From: Anaerolineaceae bacterium
Lineage (GTDB): Bacteria; Chloroflexota; Anaerolineae; Anaerolineales; Anaerolineaceae
DNA: 64,000 bases
Direction of reading: 5' to 3'
Assembly: GCA_016841445.1 (NCBI GenBank)
Contig: JAENZD010000002.1
Span: forward strand, 372,001 to 436,000
Shown: positions 43,059 to 50,925 of the stretch, one piece after another
Position numbering within the stretch: position 1 is the first letter of the stretch
How the letters are laid out: each line of letters begins with the position of its first letter
Translations under genes and position numbers: made by a program
Notes under the pieces: generated by a model
Databases searched by the model: none
What the model was told of the DNA's origin: nothing
What the model saw: only the letters and a program-made list of their open reading frames with translations

Positions 43059-44549
43059 TTATTTTAGTTGATTGTCCATCGTCGGTAATGAGGGCTTTTT
43101 ATTATGCCATTCTGTTGCCAGTTGATAGGCATGACCCACCCGAAACAGCAGGTCTTCCTTAAAGGGGGGTGCCATCAACTGCATGCCAATTGGCAATCCA
43201 TTTTTATCATACCCTACCGGGAAAGCCAGCCCGGGGATGCCTGCTAGGTTTGCCGGCAGCGTGAAGATATCCTCCAGGTACATGGCCAGGGGATCATCGC
43301 TATGCTGCCCAAACTTAAATGCCGTGGTCGGGGCAACCGGTGCAGCAATCACGTCCACATCTTCGAATGCCCGGATAAAATCCTCTTTGATGAGGGTGCG
43401 TACTTTTTGGGCTTTACCATAAAAAGCCTCGTAATACCCGGCAGAGAGGGCATATGTGCCCAGCATGATTCGGCGCTTCACTTCCGATCCGAACAACTGC
43501 CCGCGGGTTTGCTTGAACATCTCCTGCAGTCCCTCTTCTGTCCCCAGGCGGGGGCCGAACCGCACACCGTCATAGCGCGCCAGGTTGGCTGAAGCTTCTG
43601 CGGGTGCAATGATGTAGTAGACCGGCAGGGCATATTCAGTGTAGGGCAGGCTGATCGGTACGGGCACAGCACCCTGAGATTCCAACTGTGTTACCGCCGC
43701 TTTAACAAAACTTTCGACTTCAGGTTGAATCCCTTGTAAAAAGTATTCATCCGGAACGCCGATTCGTAATCCATGAAGATCAGGAGAGTCCGGTAGTTGA
43801 TAAGTCGGGACGGGGGTGTTAACGCTGGTAGCATCCAATGGATCAAACCCTGCCATATGTTGGAAGAGCAGCGCTGTATCCGCCGCGTTCCGGGCAATGA
43901 CCCCTGCCGTGTCCAATGAAGAGCCATAAGCGATCAAGCCGTACCGGGAGACACGTCCATAGGTTGGTTTAATGCCGGTTGTCCCGCAGAACGCGCAAGG
44001 CTGGCGAACGCTCCCGCCGGTGTCAGTCCCCAGGGCAGCCGGTGCCATACCACCTGCAACCGCTGCCGCGCTGCCTCCGCTGGAACCTCCCGGGACATGC
44101 TCAAAATTCCAGGGGTTACGGGTTGGACCATAAGCTGAGTTTTCTGTGGAAGAGCCCATCGCAAATTCATCGGTATTGGTCTTGCCCAGCGGTACGACCC
44201 CCGCATCCAGCAATCGACTCACACTGCTTGCTGTATAAGGCGGGATGAAATTTTCCAGGATTTTTGAACCGCAGGTGCAGCGAACATTTGCCAGGCATAA
44301 AACATCTTTGACTGCAATTGGCAGCCCTAATAATGGGGGAAGCTCCCTGTCTTCTGCGGCAAGCATTTGATCGGCAATACCAGCTTTCTCAAATGCCAGC
44401 TCTGGTGTAAGCGTGATGAAGGCATGAATCTTGGGATCGAGTTCTTCAATCCGCTGTATATAAGCAGCGGTCAGCTCCTGGCTGGAAAAATCCCTGCTGC
44501 GAAGACCTGTAAGGGCTTCACTGATCGTTAGCTGTGTTAGATCTGGCAT
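43059..44549 (-). CDS. gatA: Aspartyl/glutamyl-tRNA amidotransferase subunit A
   Basis: A 496-residue amidase-signature protein. The Ser-cisSer-Lys triad is visible: LPIAVKDVLCL (Lys), then EHVPGGSSGGSAAAVAGG and ALGTDTGGSVRQPCAFCG. It frees ammonia from glutamine for the GatCAB complex. ATG 44549 is used, since it lies just past the gatC stop (44551) and MPDLTQLTISEAL is the natural N-terminus; a longer frame reaching 44606 overlaps gatC. Confidence 0.97.
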   Translation of the reverse strand: MPDLTQLTISEALTGLRSRDFSSQELTAAYIQRIEELDPKIHAFITLTPELAFEKAGIADQMLAAEDRELPPLLGLPIAVKDVLCLANVRCTCGSKILENFIPPYTASSVSRLLDAGVVPLGKTNTDEFAMGSSTENSAYGPTRNPWNFEHVPGGSSGGSAAAVAGGMAPAALGTDTGGSVRQPCAFCGTTGIKPTYGRVSRYGLIAYGSSLDTAGVIARNAADTALLFQHMAGFDPLDATSVNTPVPTYQLPDSPDLHGLRIGVPDEYFLQGIQPEVESFVKAAVTQLESQGAVPVPISLPYTEYALPVYYIIAPAEASANLARYDGVRFGPRLGTEEGLQEMFKQTRGQLFGSEVKRRIMLGTYALSAGYYEAFYGKAQKVRTLIKEDFIRAFEDVDVIAAPVAPTTAFKFGQHSDDPLAMYLEDIFTLPANLAGIPGLAFPVGYDKNGLPIGMQLMAPPFKEDLLFRVGHAYQLATEWHNKKPSLPTMDNQLK

Positions 44550-44550
44550 T

Positions 44551-44841
44551 CTATTCACCAAAAACCGGCGGGACTTTGAATTGGTTTTCCTTTGTTGCAG
44601 GCGCATTCTCTAAAACCTGGTCTCGGGATAACCCGGGTTGGGATTCATCCTCACGCAGGCGCAGGTAGATATCCAGCACGCTTGCTGTAGGTGGGATGTG
44701 ACTGGTATCCAGGCTGTCGAGCCTTGATGCATAATCCAGGATATCAGATAGCTGCTCCGCGAATTTTCGCTTTTCGTCTTCCGTCAGATTCAGGCGTGCC
44801 AGCTCAGCGATATGTTCTACTTCTTCATAAGAAAGCCTCAT
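44551..44841 (-). CDS. gatC: Aspartyl/glutamyl-tRNA amidotransferase subunit C
   Basis: A 96-residue GatC: EEVEHIAELARLNLTEDEK, LSDILDYASRLDSLDTS, and the C-terminal LRLREDESQPGLSRDQVLENAPATKENQFKVPPVFGE. It wraps around GatA and holds it to GatB. It heads the gatC-gatA group. No Shine-Dalgarno is present; the TATAAT just upstream suggests a leaderless RNA. Confidence 0.96.
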   Translation of the reverse strand: MRLSYEEVEHIAELARLNLTEDEKRKFAEQLSDILDYASRLDSLDTSHIPPTASVLDIYLRLREDESQPGLSRDQVLENAPATKENQFKVPPVFGE

Positions 44842-44849
44842 AATGGCTA

Positions 44850-44855
44850 ATTATA
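44850..44855 (-). promoter_or_regulatory. -10 box of gatC, leaderless arrangement
   Basis: On the minus strand TATAAT ends at 44850 and the gatC ATG begins at 44841, eight bases later. The -35 region is weak. Confidence 0.55.
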
Positions 44856-44962
44856 ATATGGAAGAGGGTTGCAGGTCATGGATTGATTCGAGGTAACCGA
44901 TGTGACAATACAACAAGCAATATCTGTCCCGATGGAAATTAATATCCGAAGCGTGCAGTTAG

Positions 44963-45036
44963 GGGTGGAGCCCCGTCTCCACCCTAGCAGAAGGCTGACC
45001 TGATTCCTACGGAGTATAGATGCGCAGGTCAGCCTT
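44963..45036. repeat. Two strong hairpins between the gatC and rsgA operons
   Basis: GGGTGGAG / CTCCACCC (44963-44970 and 44977-44984) and a perfect 12-base stem AAGGCTGACCTG / CAGGTCAGCCTT (44991-45002 and 45025-45036). No T-run follows on the minus strand. They may be REP-like elements or rho-independent remnants ending the rsgA unit. Confidence 0.6.
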
Positions 45037-45058
45037 TACGACAAATCAAATTGGGTTC

Positions 45059-45556
45059 TTAAATTGTCATCAATATCTCCATTTCTTCTTTTCTTTCGAT
45101 GAAATCCGAACCAAATAACCTGGAATGAACCAACCATCGATCGCCGGTTTGGAGAATGTGAATATTCTCACGCTCACACCGCATGATGAAACCCCGCATT
45201 TCCCCAAGTCCTTTCTCGAACATTTCCAGAACCTTTTTGGGGTCATCATCTGCAGCAATGCGATTGATCGAAATCCGTTCACATCCGCTGCATAGATGCA
45301 CCAGCATCAGCTCGCCTCCGGATTGTTTCGCATATTTATCCCGGCTTTTCTTCAGGGTCAGTCCAACTGGCGCCATCAGGGCTTTGCAGGCACTCAACCG
45401 GTCACCAGCCTCAAACAGATCCAGGTGGCGTGAATGCAGGCAGTAAGGGCAGTGGTTTCGGTTAACGACACCTGAAAGACCTTGCCGGGCACTCACGACA
45501 GCACCACAGTGCTTGCAGGTGAAATCTGCGTTGATATTTTCAAAATAGGTCCGCAT
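45059..45556 (-). CDS. RNHCP-domain zinc-ribbon protein
   Basis: About 165 residues. ADFTCKHCGAVVSARQGLSGVVNRNHCPYCLHSRHLD is a zinc-ribbon-like four-Cys core with the RNHCP signature, and LVHLCSGCERISINRIAADD adds a second CxxC. The RNHCP family is of unknown function, perhaps nucleic acid or ribosome linked. ATG 45556 is preferred over GTG 45568, which overlaps the rsgA stop; an AGG lies in front. Coupling with rsgA suggests a role in ribosome biology. Confidence 0.8.
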   Translation of the reverse strand: MRTYFENINADFTCKHCGAVVSARQGLSGVVNRNHCPYCLHSRHLDLFEAGDRLSACKALMAPVGLTLKKSRDKYAKQSGGELMLVHLCSGCERISINRIAADDDPKKVLEMFEKGLGEMRGFIMRCERENIHILQTGDRWLVHSRLFGSDFIERKEEMEILMTI

Positions 45557-45564
45557 CTTCCGCC

Positions 45565-46563
45565 TCACAGATCCGCTTTCAATCGAAGGTAGCTCTTATA
45601 GCGGTAAGGGTTGATTTTGCCATCCATCACGCCCTGCCGGACGGCGCACCCGGGTTCGTCTTCGTGCTGGCAGCTCATGCCGAACTTACAATGACCAATG
45701 AACGGCTTTATCTCCGGATAGAAATAAGCGAGATCCTCCGGTTCAAGGTCATATAGACCAAATTCACGGACACCTGGCGTATCTATGATCCCACCGCCAA
45801 TGGCCAGCGGGAATAACTCCAGGTGCGTGGTAGTATGGCGGCCTTTCCCGGTCGTTTGATTAACAGCCTTCACCCGCAGCCCTAAACCGGGTTCCAGGGT
45901 GTTGAGGAGCGTGGTCTTACCCACACCCGATTTACCTACCAGGACAGACTGTTTACCCTTCAGAGCTGCCTTAAGATCATCCAAACCATCTTTTTCTTTT
46001 GCGCTGGTCAGGATCACCTCGTAACCAATCTGCCTGTACCGCTCGACAGCTATCATCAGCTCAGAATAGGCATCATTTTTGTTGAGCAGATCCACTTTCG
46101 TGATCACAACCAGCGATGGAATGTCGTAGGATTCTGCAGAAACAATGTAGCGGTCCAGCAAATGCCATTTGGGTTCAGGATTGGCAGCGGCAAAAACAGG
46201 TACAACCTGGTCGATATTAGCCGCAATGACCTGCTCGAAGGCATGTGCACCGGGCATTGGTTTAGCCGAAGCTCGAGCCAGGTAATTCCGCCGAGGCAGT
46301 ATGTCCTGGATCATCCCAGTGCCGTCAGGCGCAGGGATAAAGGACACAATATCACCCACAGCAACAGGATCCATATGGACCTTATTGACCTTCACCACAC
46401 TTTGGCGGCTATAGCCGGGTGAATGTGATGTCTCAAATGCTTTCCACAGGTTAGCGGAGAGCACACAGGTGGTATTTTTATCCTCATAATTCACTTCGTA
46501 GTGACCTAAATTTTTCTTTACAACGATACCTTCCAATTGGGTATCGGGATTTTGAGTTTGCAT
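45565..46563 (-). CDS. rsgA: Ribosome small-subunit-dependent GTPase A
   Basis: A 332-residue circularly permuted GTPase. An N-terminal OB-fold precedes G4 (VITKVDLLN), then G1 (LVGKSGVGKTTLLN) and G3 (IIDTPGVREFGLYD), and the C-terminal zinc motif CKFGMSCQHEDEPGCAVRQGV. It checks late 30S subunit maturation. About 14 residues in front of the OB fold are extra. It is the first gene of a two-gene unit behind two small-ORF/terminator cassettes. Confidence 0.95.
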   Translation of the reverse strand: MQTQNPDTQLEGIVVKKNLGHYEVNYEDKNTTCVLSANLWKAFETSHSPGYSRQSVVKVNKVHMDPVAVGDIVSFIPAPDGTGMIQDILPRRNYLARASAKPMPGAHAFEQVIAANIDQVVPVFAAANPEPKWHLLDRYIVSAESYDIPSLVVITKVDLLNKNDAYSELMIAVERYRQIGYEVILTSAKEKDGLDDLKAALKGKQSVLVGKSGVGKTTLLNTLEPGLGLRVKAVNQTTGKGRHTTTHLELFPLAIGGGIIDTPGVREFGLYDLEPEDLAYFYPEIKPFIGHCKFGMSCQHEDEPGCAVRQGVMDGKINPYRYKSYLRLKADL

Positions 46564-46722
46564 TGTAAAACTTCCTTATGTTTACATTTATGACTTCTTT
46601 TTGTGATCATGCGTCCTGACCCTATGGTCAGACAAAAGCAATTCGTTAAAGCAATATTGGCTCTCATCAATTTCTCTTTCTTCAGGATGATTTCTCATCC
46701 ATGTCTTTGTATTGAATTAAAT

Positions 46723-46751
46723 AAAAAACGGCCACGAACAATCCGTGACCG
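46723..46751 (-). terminator. Intrinsic terminator, second cassette
   Basis: On the minus strand CGGTCACG / CGTGGCCG (8 base pairs with one G-U) around a 7-base loop, then TTTTTTATT. The same ATTTAATTC tail follows as in the terminator at 46863. The bases before it on the minus strand (46852-46755) contain frames that end in NKYNEMETN-stop without a good start. Confidence 0.75.
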
Positions 46752-46862
46752 GTTAGGGTTATGCTCAGTTGGTTTCCATCTCGTTGTACTTGTTCACAGC
46801 GCGGGATTAAATACGCGCCATGGATACAGCCAGTGATACCAATGATGATTTAGAATTAAATC

Positions 46863-46895
46863 AAAAAGGCCACGGGTATGAACACACCCGCGGCC
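46863..46895 (-). terminator. Intrinsic terminator, first cassette
   Basis: On the minus strand GGCCGCGGGT / ACCCGTGGCC (10 base pairs, one wobble), 8-base loop, then TTTTTGA. It lies 25 bases after the 20-residue leader frame at 46921-46983. Confidence 0.85.
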
Positions 46896-46920
46896 GTTAG
46901 ATCAAAAAGGGAACCTTAAC

Positions 46921-46983
46921 TCATCGAGCTCCAGAGGCGCGTTCATACAGAACTTCATTCACAAGTACAACAACTTTAGCCAA
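46921..46983 (-). CDS. Short leader-type ORF before a terminator
   Basis: TTG 46983 opens a 20-residue frame beginning MAKVVVLVNEVL and ending ERASGAR, stop TGA at 46921-46923. AAGGAGG sits eight bases before the start, the strongest ribosome site in this part of the window. An intrinsic terminator follows. The short length, good translation start and terminator fit a leader peptide or small protein; the Val-rich start could respond to branched-chain amino acids, but no biosynthetic gene follows. Not recognised as any known peptide. Confidence 0.5.
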   Translation of the reverse strand: MAKVVVLVNEVLYERASGAR

Positions 46984-47110
46984 AAAACGTGCCTCCTTTT
47001 TCCTTTGAATTCCAGTGATTTTACACCCTGAATTTTATATTAAAACAATCTGGTGTCAAGTGGACGGCTGACTATTTCCCACCTGACCAGGCGGACAGGT
47101 CGGCAAGGAT

Positions 47111-47884
47111 TTATCCGTTTGATGCTTCAATTTCTTCACGGAGGTGATCGCGCAGGGTATGGGTCAGCTGGCTGAATTTGGGCATATAGCGCATTTCAGC
47201 GATTCGAGGTCGCTGCAGGTCCACCGGCAGGTCCAGCACGATCATTCCCGGGCGAGGTGAGAGGACAAGTACACGGTCTGAAAGGTAGATCGCTTCTGAG
47301 ATTGAATGGGTCACCATCAAAACGGTTTTCCGGCGCGCCTGCCAGATGTGCAGCAGTTCGTCCCCCATCCGCTCCCGGGTGAGGGCATCCAGCGATCCAA
47401 AAGGCTCATCCAGTAAAAGGATATCCGGATCGTGCATTAATGACCGGGCAATCGAAACTCGCTGCGCCATCCCACCGGACAAATCACGAGGGTAAGCCTG
47501 TTCGAAACCATCCAGCCCGACCAGGTGGATCAGTTCCTGCGCTCGCCGCCTGACAGAATCCCTGGGAATTCCCTGCAGTTCCAGGGGCAAACAGATGTTA
47601 TCCAGCACCCTGCGCCAGGGCATGAGGTTAGCTTTTTGGAAGACCAAACCAACCTTGGGTTGAATTGTATTGAATTGATAGGCACCGTGCGTGGGAGGCA
47701 CCAACCCGGCAAGGACGCGCAGGAGGGTGCTTTTGCCGCTGCCTGAGGGCCCAATCAGGGAAACAAACGCGTTGGGCGGCAGTGTAAAGGATAGATCATC
47801 CAGGGCATGCACCACGCCGCTGGCATCGTTGAAGATGACCCCAAGGTTTTCGACCTGAAGGGCATTTTCAGGGGATGAGATCAT
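47111..47884 (-). CDS. ribZ: ABC transporter ATPase of the riboflavin-type uptake system
   Basis: A 257-residue ATPase of the NitT/TauT group. Walker A is SLIGPSGSGKSTLLR, the Q-loop lies in VGLVFQKANLMPWRRVLDN, the signature is LSGGMAQRVSIARSL and Walker B is ILLLDEPFGSLD. It is last in the permease-binding-protein-ATPase operon controlled by an FMN riboswitch, so it should power flavin uptake. Its start overlaps the end of the binding-protein gene by 17 bases, with GGAAGG in front. The symbol rests on operon order and riboswitch, not on the ATPase itself. Confidence 0.8.
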   Translation of the reverse strand: MISSPENALQVENLGVIFNDASGVVHALDDLSFTLPPNAFVSLIGPSGSGKSTLLRVLAGLVPPTHGAYQFNTIQPKVGLVFQKANLMPWRRVLDNICLPLELQGIPRDSVRRRAQELIHLVGLDGFEQAYPRDLSGGMAQRVSIARSLMHDPDILLLDEPFGSLDALTRERMGDELLHIWQARRKTVLMVTHSISEAIYLSDRVLVLSPRPGMIVLDLPVDLQRPRIAEMRYMPKFSQLTHTLRDHLREEIEASNG

Positions 47885-48926
47885 TGGTGAAAGATCCTTC
47901 CAAATCCATCAGTCCGGTTAACAAGCCCATATCCATTAACACCTCATTCATGTTCTCCCACCCAGAAGGTCTGCTGAAGCCGAGGTGATCCGTCTGCCAG
48001 AGCTTGATTGATTCGGTGAGGACTGTAAATTGCAGGTCGCGGTCGGCATTCTCCAGATTTTCCACGTATTTCTTGCTGATCTCGTAGGCTTCGTCAGGAT
48101 CATCAATGGTATCCGCAATCCCTTTCAAAAATGCTTCAATGAAAGCGCTGACGGCTTCAGGGTCGTTATTAAGCATTTCTTCGTTGGTCACCAAACCATT
48201 GGAAACCAGCTGAAGGTAATCGGCTACCCGGATGATGTTGACCTCATATCCTTGCTGTTTTAGCACCACGGGTTCGTTTGCCAGGTAGATCACAACCGCG
48301 TCAACTTGATCTGCTACCAGCGCTTCCACCTGGTTGAAACCAATCGATAGGAGTGAGACATCTTCTTCTGTCAGGCCGCCAGAATTCAAAAGTGCTTTAA
48401 AACCGATATAACTTGCGCCAAACAACCCCGGGATACCAATATCCAGGCCCTCAAGATCTTCAGGATTTTTGATCCCTGCTGCTGCGATGGATGCCACCCC
48501 CACCGGAAATTCCTGGTACCAGGCAGCAACATACGTGACGGGTAGCCCCTGTGCGCGTGCCAACAGCACCTGCTCACCGCTGGCCACACAAAAGCTCTGG
48601 TCTCCCGCGCCTACCAGGGCAACCGCATCCGCTTCATTGCCATACTCAAGGGTCACGTCAAATCCAGCCTCCTGGAAGTAGCCCTTTTCGAGTGCCACAT
48701 AAACAGGCGCGAACTGGATATTGGGAATGTAGCCCATCGTCAACCGTGTTGAAACCAGTTCAATGGGTTCTTGCGTATCATTGATCTGTTCCGTTACTGA
48801 TTCTGTGATTTCAACCGGGGTGTCCTCCCCAGGGTTGAGTAGATCTAAAAATGTACAGCTGCTCATGACCCCAGCAACCAGGAGTAACAAAACAATTCTT
48901 ATGTACCACTGCGTTTTATTCATCAT
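47868..48926 (-). CDS. ribY: Substrate-binding lipoprotein, NMT1/THI5-like, probable riboflavin binder
   Basis: A 352-residue protein with a lipoprotein signal (LLLLVAGVMSSCTF, lipid on Cys). The mature part carries the NMT1/THI5 pattern: LTMGYIPNIQFAPVYVALEKGYFQEAGFDVTLEYGNEADAVALVGAGDQSFCVASGE, then GLDIGIPGLFGASYIGFKALL. This family binds thiamine-pyrimidine precursors or, in RibY, riboflavin; the FMN riboswitch upstream supports the latter. ATG 48926 follows GGAGG by seven bases. It should hold the ligand outside the cell for the permease. Confidence 0.85.
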   Translation of the reverse strand: MMNKTQWYIRIVLLLLVAGVMSSCTFLDLLNPGEDTPVEITESVTEQINDTQEPIELVSTRLTMGYIPNIQFAPVYVALEKGYFQEAGFDVTLEYGNEADAVALVGAGDQSFCVASGEQVLLARAQGLPVTYVAAWYQEFPVGVASIAAAGIKNPEDLEGLDIGIPGLFGASYIGFKALLNSGGLTEEDVSLLSIGFNQVEALVADQVDAVVIYLANEPVVLKQQGYEVNIIRVADYLQLVSNGLVTNEEMLNNDPEAVSAFIEAFLKGIADTIDDPDEAYEISKKYVENLENADRDLQFTVLTESIKLWQTDHLGFSRPSGWENMNEVLMDMGLLTGLMDLEGSFTNDLIP

Positions 48927-48948
48927 TAACTTTCCTCCATAATTTCCA

Positions 48949-49755
48949 TTACCTTGCATCTTGACGCCAGGACTGCCATGCTAAAACCCGGCTTTCCACC
49001 AGGACAACCAAACCGTACAGGGTCACCGCCAGAATAACTAAAGTTATCACAGCCACAAAAACGAGGGATGTATCGTACTGTCCCCTGCCGATATTGATCA
49101 GGAATCCCAACCCCCGGTCCGAACCGACCAGCTCACCCACCACCGCACCAATCACAGAGAGGGTTGCACCAACCCGCAAACCGCCCAGGAAAATGGGCAG
49201 GGCTGCAGGGACCTCCAGCTTAATGAGGGTCTGCAAGCGGCTAGCTTTGAGAGAACACATCAGGTCATGCAGGTCTTTCGGTACTTCGCGTAATCCAACA
49301 ACTGTATTGATCAGGATCGGGAAGAATACCGTCAGGCTGCAGATTAGGATTTTTGAGAATATCCCCGGACCAAACCAGATCACCAGCAGGGGGGCAATTG
49401 CGACCACCGGGATCGATTGGCTGGCGACGAGGTAAGGTGAGATCAACTTCTCGAGGGGTGCAGATTTAGCCACGAGGTAGCCGATCACCGTGGCAGAGAT
49501 TCCGCCGATCAGCAATCCAGCCATAACTTCCAATAATGTGGCCAGTGTGTGGCGTAACAGTTGGCCGCTTGCCGCTGACAGTATGAAGCGCTGCCATACC
49601 ATCGCAGGTCCCGGAAGAATGAAAGCCGGCAGGGATAACATCCTCGCAACCACTGCCCAGATGGCCAATCCCCCAGCGAGGGAGATCACCAGGAAAACCA
49701 ACCTTTTCAGCAGGTTCTTCGATTTGGGTGGATTTGAATTAATCGCTTTGGTCAT
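48949..49755 (-). CDS. ribX: ABC transporter permease, probable riboflavin uptake
   Basis: A 268-residue permease of the BPD-inner-membrane group with about six spans and the EAA loop LMCSLKASRLQTLIKLEVPAALPIFLGGLRVG. It is first in the operon. ATG 49755 stands directly behind the T-run of the riboswitch terminator; the longer in-frame start at 49791 would lie inside the terminator stem and is rejected. FMN-riboswitch control and the two following genes give its likely role in riboflavin import. Confidence 0.85.
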   Translation of the reverse strand: MTKAINSNPPKSKNLLKRLVFLVISLAGGLAIWAVVARMLSLPAFILPGPAMVWQRFILSAASGQLLRHTLATLLEVMAGLLIGGISATVIGYLVAKSAPLEKLISPYLVASQSIPVVAIAPLLVIWFGPGIFSKILICSLTVFFPILINTVVGLREVPKDLHDLMCSLKASRLQTLIKLEVPAALPIFLGGLRVGATLSVIGAVVGELVGSDRGLGFLINIGRGQYDTSLVFVAVITLVILAVTLYGLVVLVESRVLAWQSWRQDAR

Positions 49756-49788
49756 AAAAAAATGCCCCAGAAATAGATTCGGGGCATT
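49756..49788 (-). terminator. Terminator of the FMN riboswitch
   Basis: On the minus strand AATGCCCC / GGGGCATT, perfect 8-base stem with a 13-base loop, followed by seven T in all, ending exactly at the permease ATG. It lies 27 bases after the FMN aptamer, so flavin binding would allow this stem to form and end transcription. Confidence 0.92.
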
Positions 49789-49814
49789 CATGCTTCCATT
49801 GTATGGATGCAATT

Positions 49815-49956
49815 ACCTTCTTTCATTCGGACTGTAACCGCCGGCACCGGCTTCTCACCGGTTCATGCGCAAAGGCTGCGCTCGTGGGCTTCCCATTTTC
49901 TGGGTTTACCACCGGTCGGGAATTGGGTCAGCAGACCCGCACCCTGCCCCGAAGGT
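49815..49956 (-). promoter_or_regulatory. FMN riboswitch (RFN element)
   Basis: Read on the minus strand, the conserved RFN pieces occur in order: ACCTTCGGGGCAGGGTG, AATTCCCGACCGGTGGTAAA, AGCCCACGAGCG, AAGCCGGTGCCGGCGGTTAC and AGTCCGAATGAAAGAAGGT. The outer helix pairs ACCTTC with GAAGGT. The variable arms lie between. It senses FMN and controls the ABC transporter that follows, through the terminator at 49756. Confidence 0.96.
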
Positions 49957-50265
49957 CAATAGTTTTCAGATAAAAGTATATCCGCTGTGATGAGGGCTGT
50001 CAAATATTAGGTGAGTAGTAAATCAGGTATTAGGAATCAGGTTTTCTGATTGTTGGGCGTAGTAAGTTGTTTGGAGCCACTAGTTTAAAGCTGAAAGGTA
50101 TATGATGAAAGGAAAGAGTAAGTTTTTATTAGCGATATCCAGTATGTTTCAGGATTTAGCTGATAAGTGATAGGAAAAAAGGCTCTGGATGTATTTCATT
50201 TATTTTGATGGATAAGAGAAAGAAACACAGGATAATAGAAGATCTAAGTGCCTAGTACCTGGTTT

Positions 50266-50310
50266 CCTGCTATCTGATTGCCTGTTACCTGATTGCCTGC
50301 TTCCTGATTG
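50266..50310. repeat. Three tandem 15-base repeats
   Basis: CCTGCTATCTGATTG, CCTGTTACCTGATTG and CCTGCTTCCTGATTG in direct succession; looser versions (AATCAGGTATTAGGAATC) appear near 50022-50060. They lie in a gene-free stretch (49957-50447) between divergent units. Aside from this and the rplS promoter, nothing was recognised there. Confidence 0.8.
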
Positions 50311-50363
50311 CATTCTTCCCTGAAACACAATATACTCAATCTCGATTAATGCCATTAAATGTC

Positions 50364-50392
50364 TTGCTGACTCATTTTGTGCGTGGTATAAT
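50364..50392 (+). promoter_or_regulatory. Promoter of rplS
   Basis: TTGCTG (50364-50369), 17 bases, TATAAT (50387-50392) with TGG in front (extended -10). A short hairpin CGCGTCC / GGGCGTG (about 50400-50417) follows in the 5' leader and may relate to rplS control. Confidence 0.8.
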
Positions 50393-50447
50393 CTCTCTTC
50401 GCGTCCGGATGGGCGTGGCACTAATTTTTGAAAGGTTAGGAACGAAA

Positions 50448-50798
50448 ATGAATCATACTGAACTCTTACAATCAGTTCAAGCACCTATTAATGAGAGCAT
50501 TCCTGAATTAAGCCCGGGTGACGCTGTTAGCGTCCACCTCAAGATCAAAGAAGGCGATCGGGAACGGATCCAGATTTTTAAAGGCACATTGCTCTATGTT
50601 CGCGGCAGTGGAAATGATGCTTCCTTTACGGTTCGCCGAACCGCCAGCAATGGTATTGGTGTTGAACGAACCTTCTTGATGCGTTCACCACGCATTGAAA
50701 AAGTTGATGTTGAGCGCCATACAAAGGTTCGCCGCAGCCGGCTTTACTTCCTCCGTGAGCTGACCGGCAAGCGAGCACGCCTAAAACAGCGTTTCTAA
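50448..50798 (+). CDS. rplS: Large ribosomal subunit protein bL19
   Basis: A 117-residue bL19, the usual length: SIPELSPGDAVSVHLKIKEGDRERIQIFKGTLLYVRG, FTVRRTASNGIGVERTFLMRSPRIEKVDVERHTKVRRSRLYFLRELTGKRARLKQRF. It sits at the subunit interface. ATG 50448 is chosen on the family N-terminus; the in-frame 50349 lies before the promoter. It appears to be transcribed alone, with its own terminator. Confidence 0.97.
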   Translation: MNHTELLQSVQAPINESIPELSPGDAVSVHLKIKEGDRERIQIFKGTLLYVRGSGNDASFTVRRTASNGIGVERTFLMRSPRIEKVDVERHTKVRRSRLYFLRELTGKRARLKQRF

Positions 50799-50843
50799 AT
50801 CGACAATTTTCCAGCCGTAAAGAGCAGTTTGATCTAACGGCTA

Positions 50844-50911
50844 TACACCTCATCAGGGCTTAACTTCGTGATCGATCTCACGGTAAAGCTGATTCTTGAT
50901 GAGGTGTTTTT
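50844..50911 (+). terminator. Long-stem terminator after rplS
   Basis: ACACCTCATCA (50844-50854) pairs perfectly with TGATGAGGTGT (50897-50907), followed by TTTTCT. The 42-base loop holds a small inner hairpin (CGTGA / TCACG). The right arm contains GAGGTG, just before the next gene's possible start. Confidence 0.85.
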
Positions 50912-50925
50912 CTATGGGAGCACCA

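Noticed and set aside
46603-46836. 77-codon plus-strand frame
   Set aside because: It is antisense to the terminator cassette and lacks a ribosome site.
49789-49812. Earlier starts for the ribX permease
   Set aside because: They would put the riboswitch terminator stem inside the coding region.
50266-50310. CRISPR-like array
   Set aside because: Units are 15 bases, directly joined without spacers, and no cas gene is in the window.
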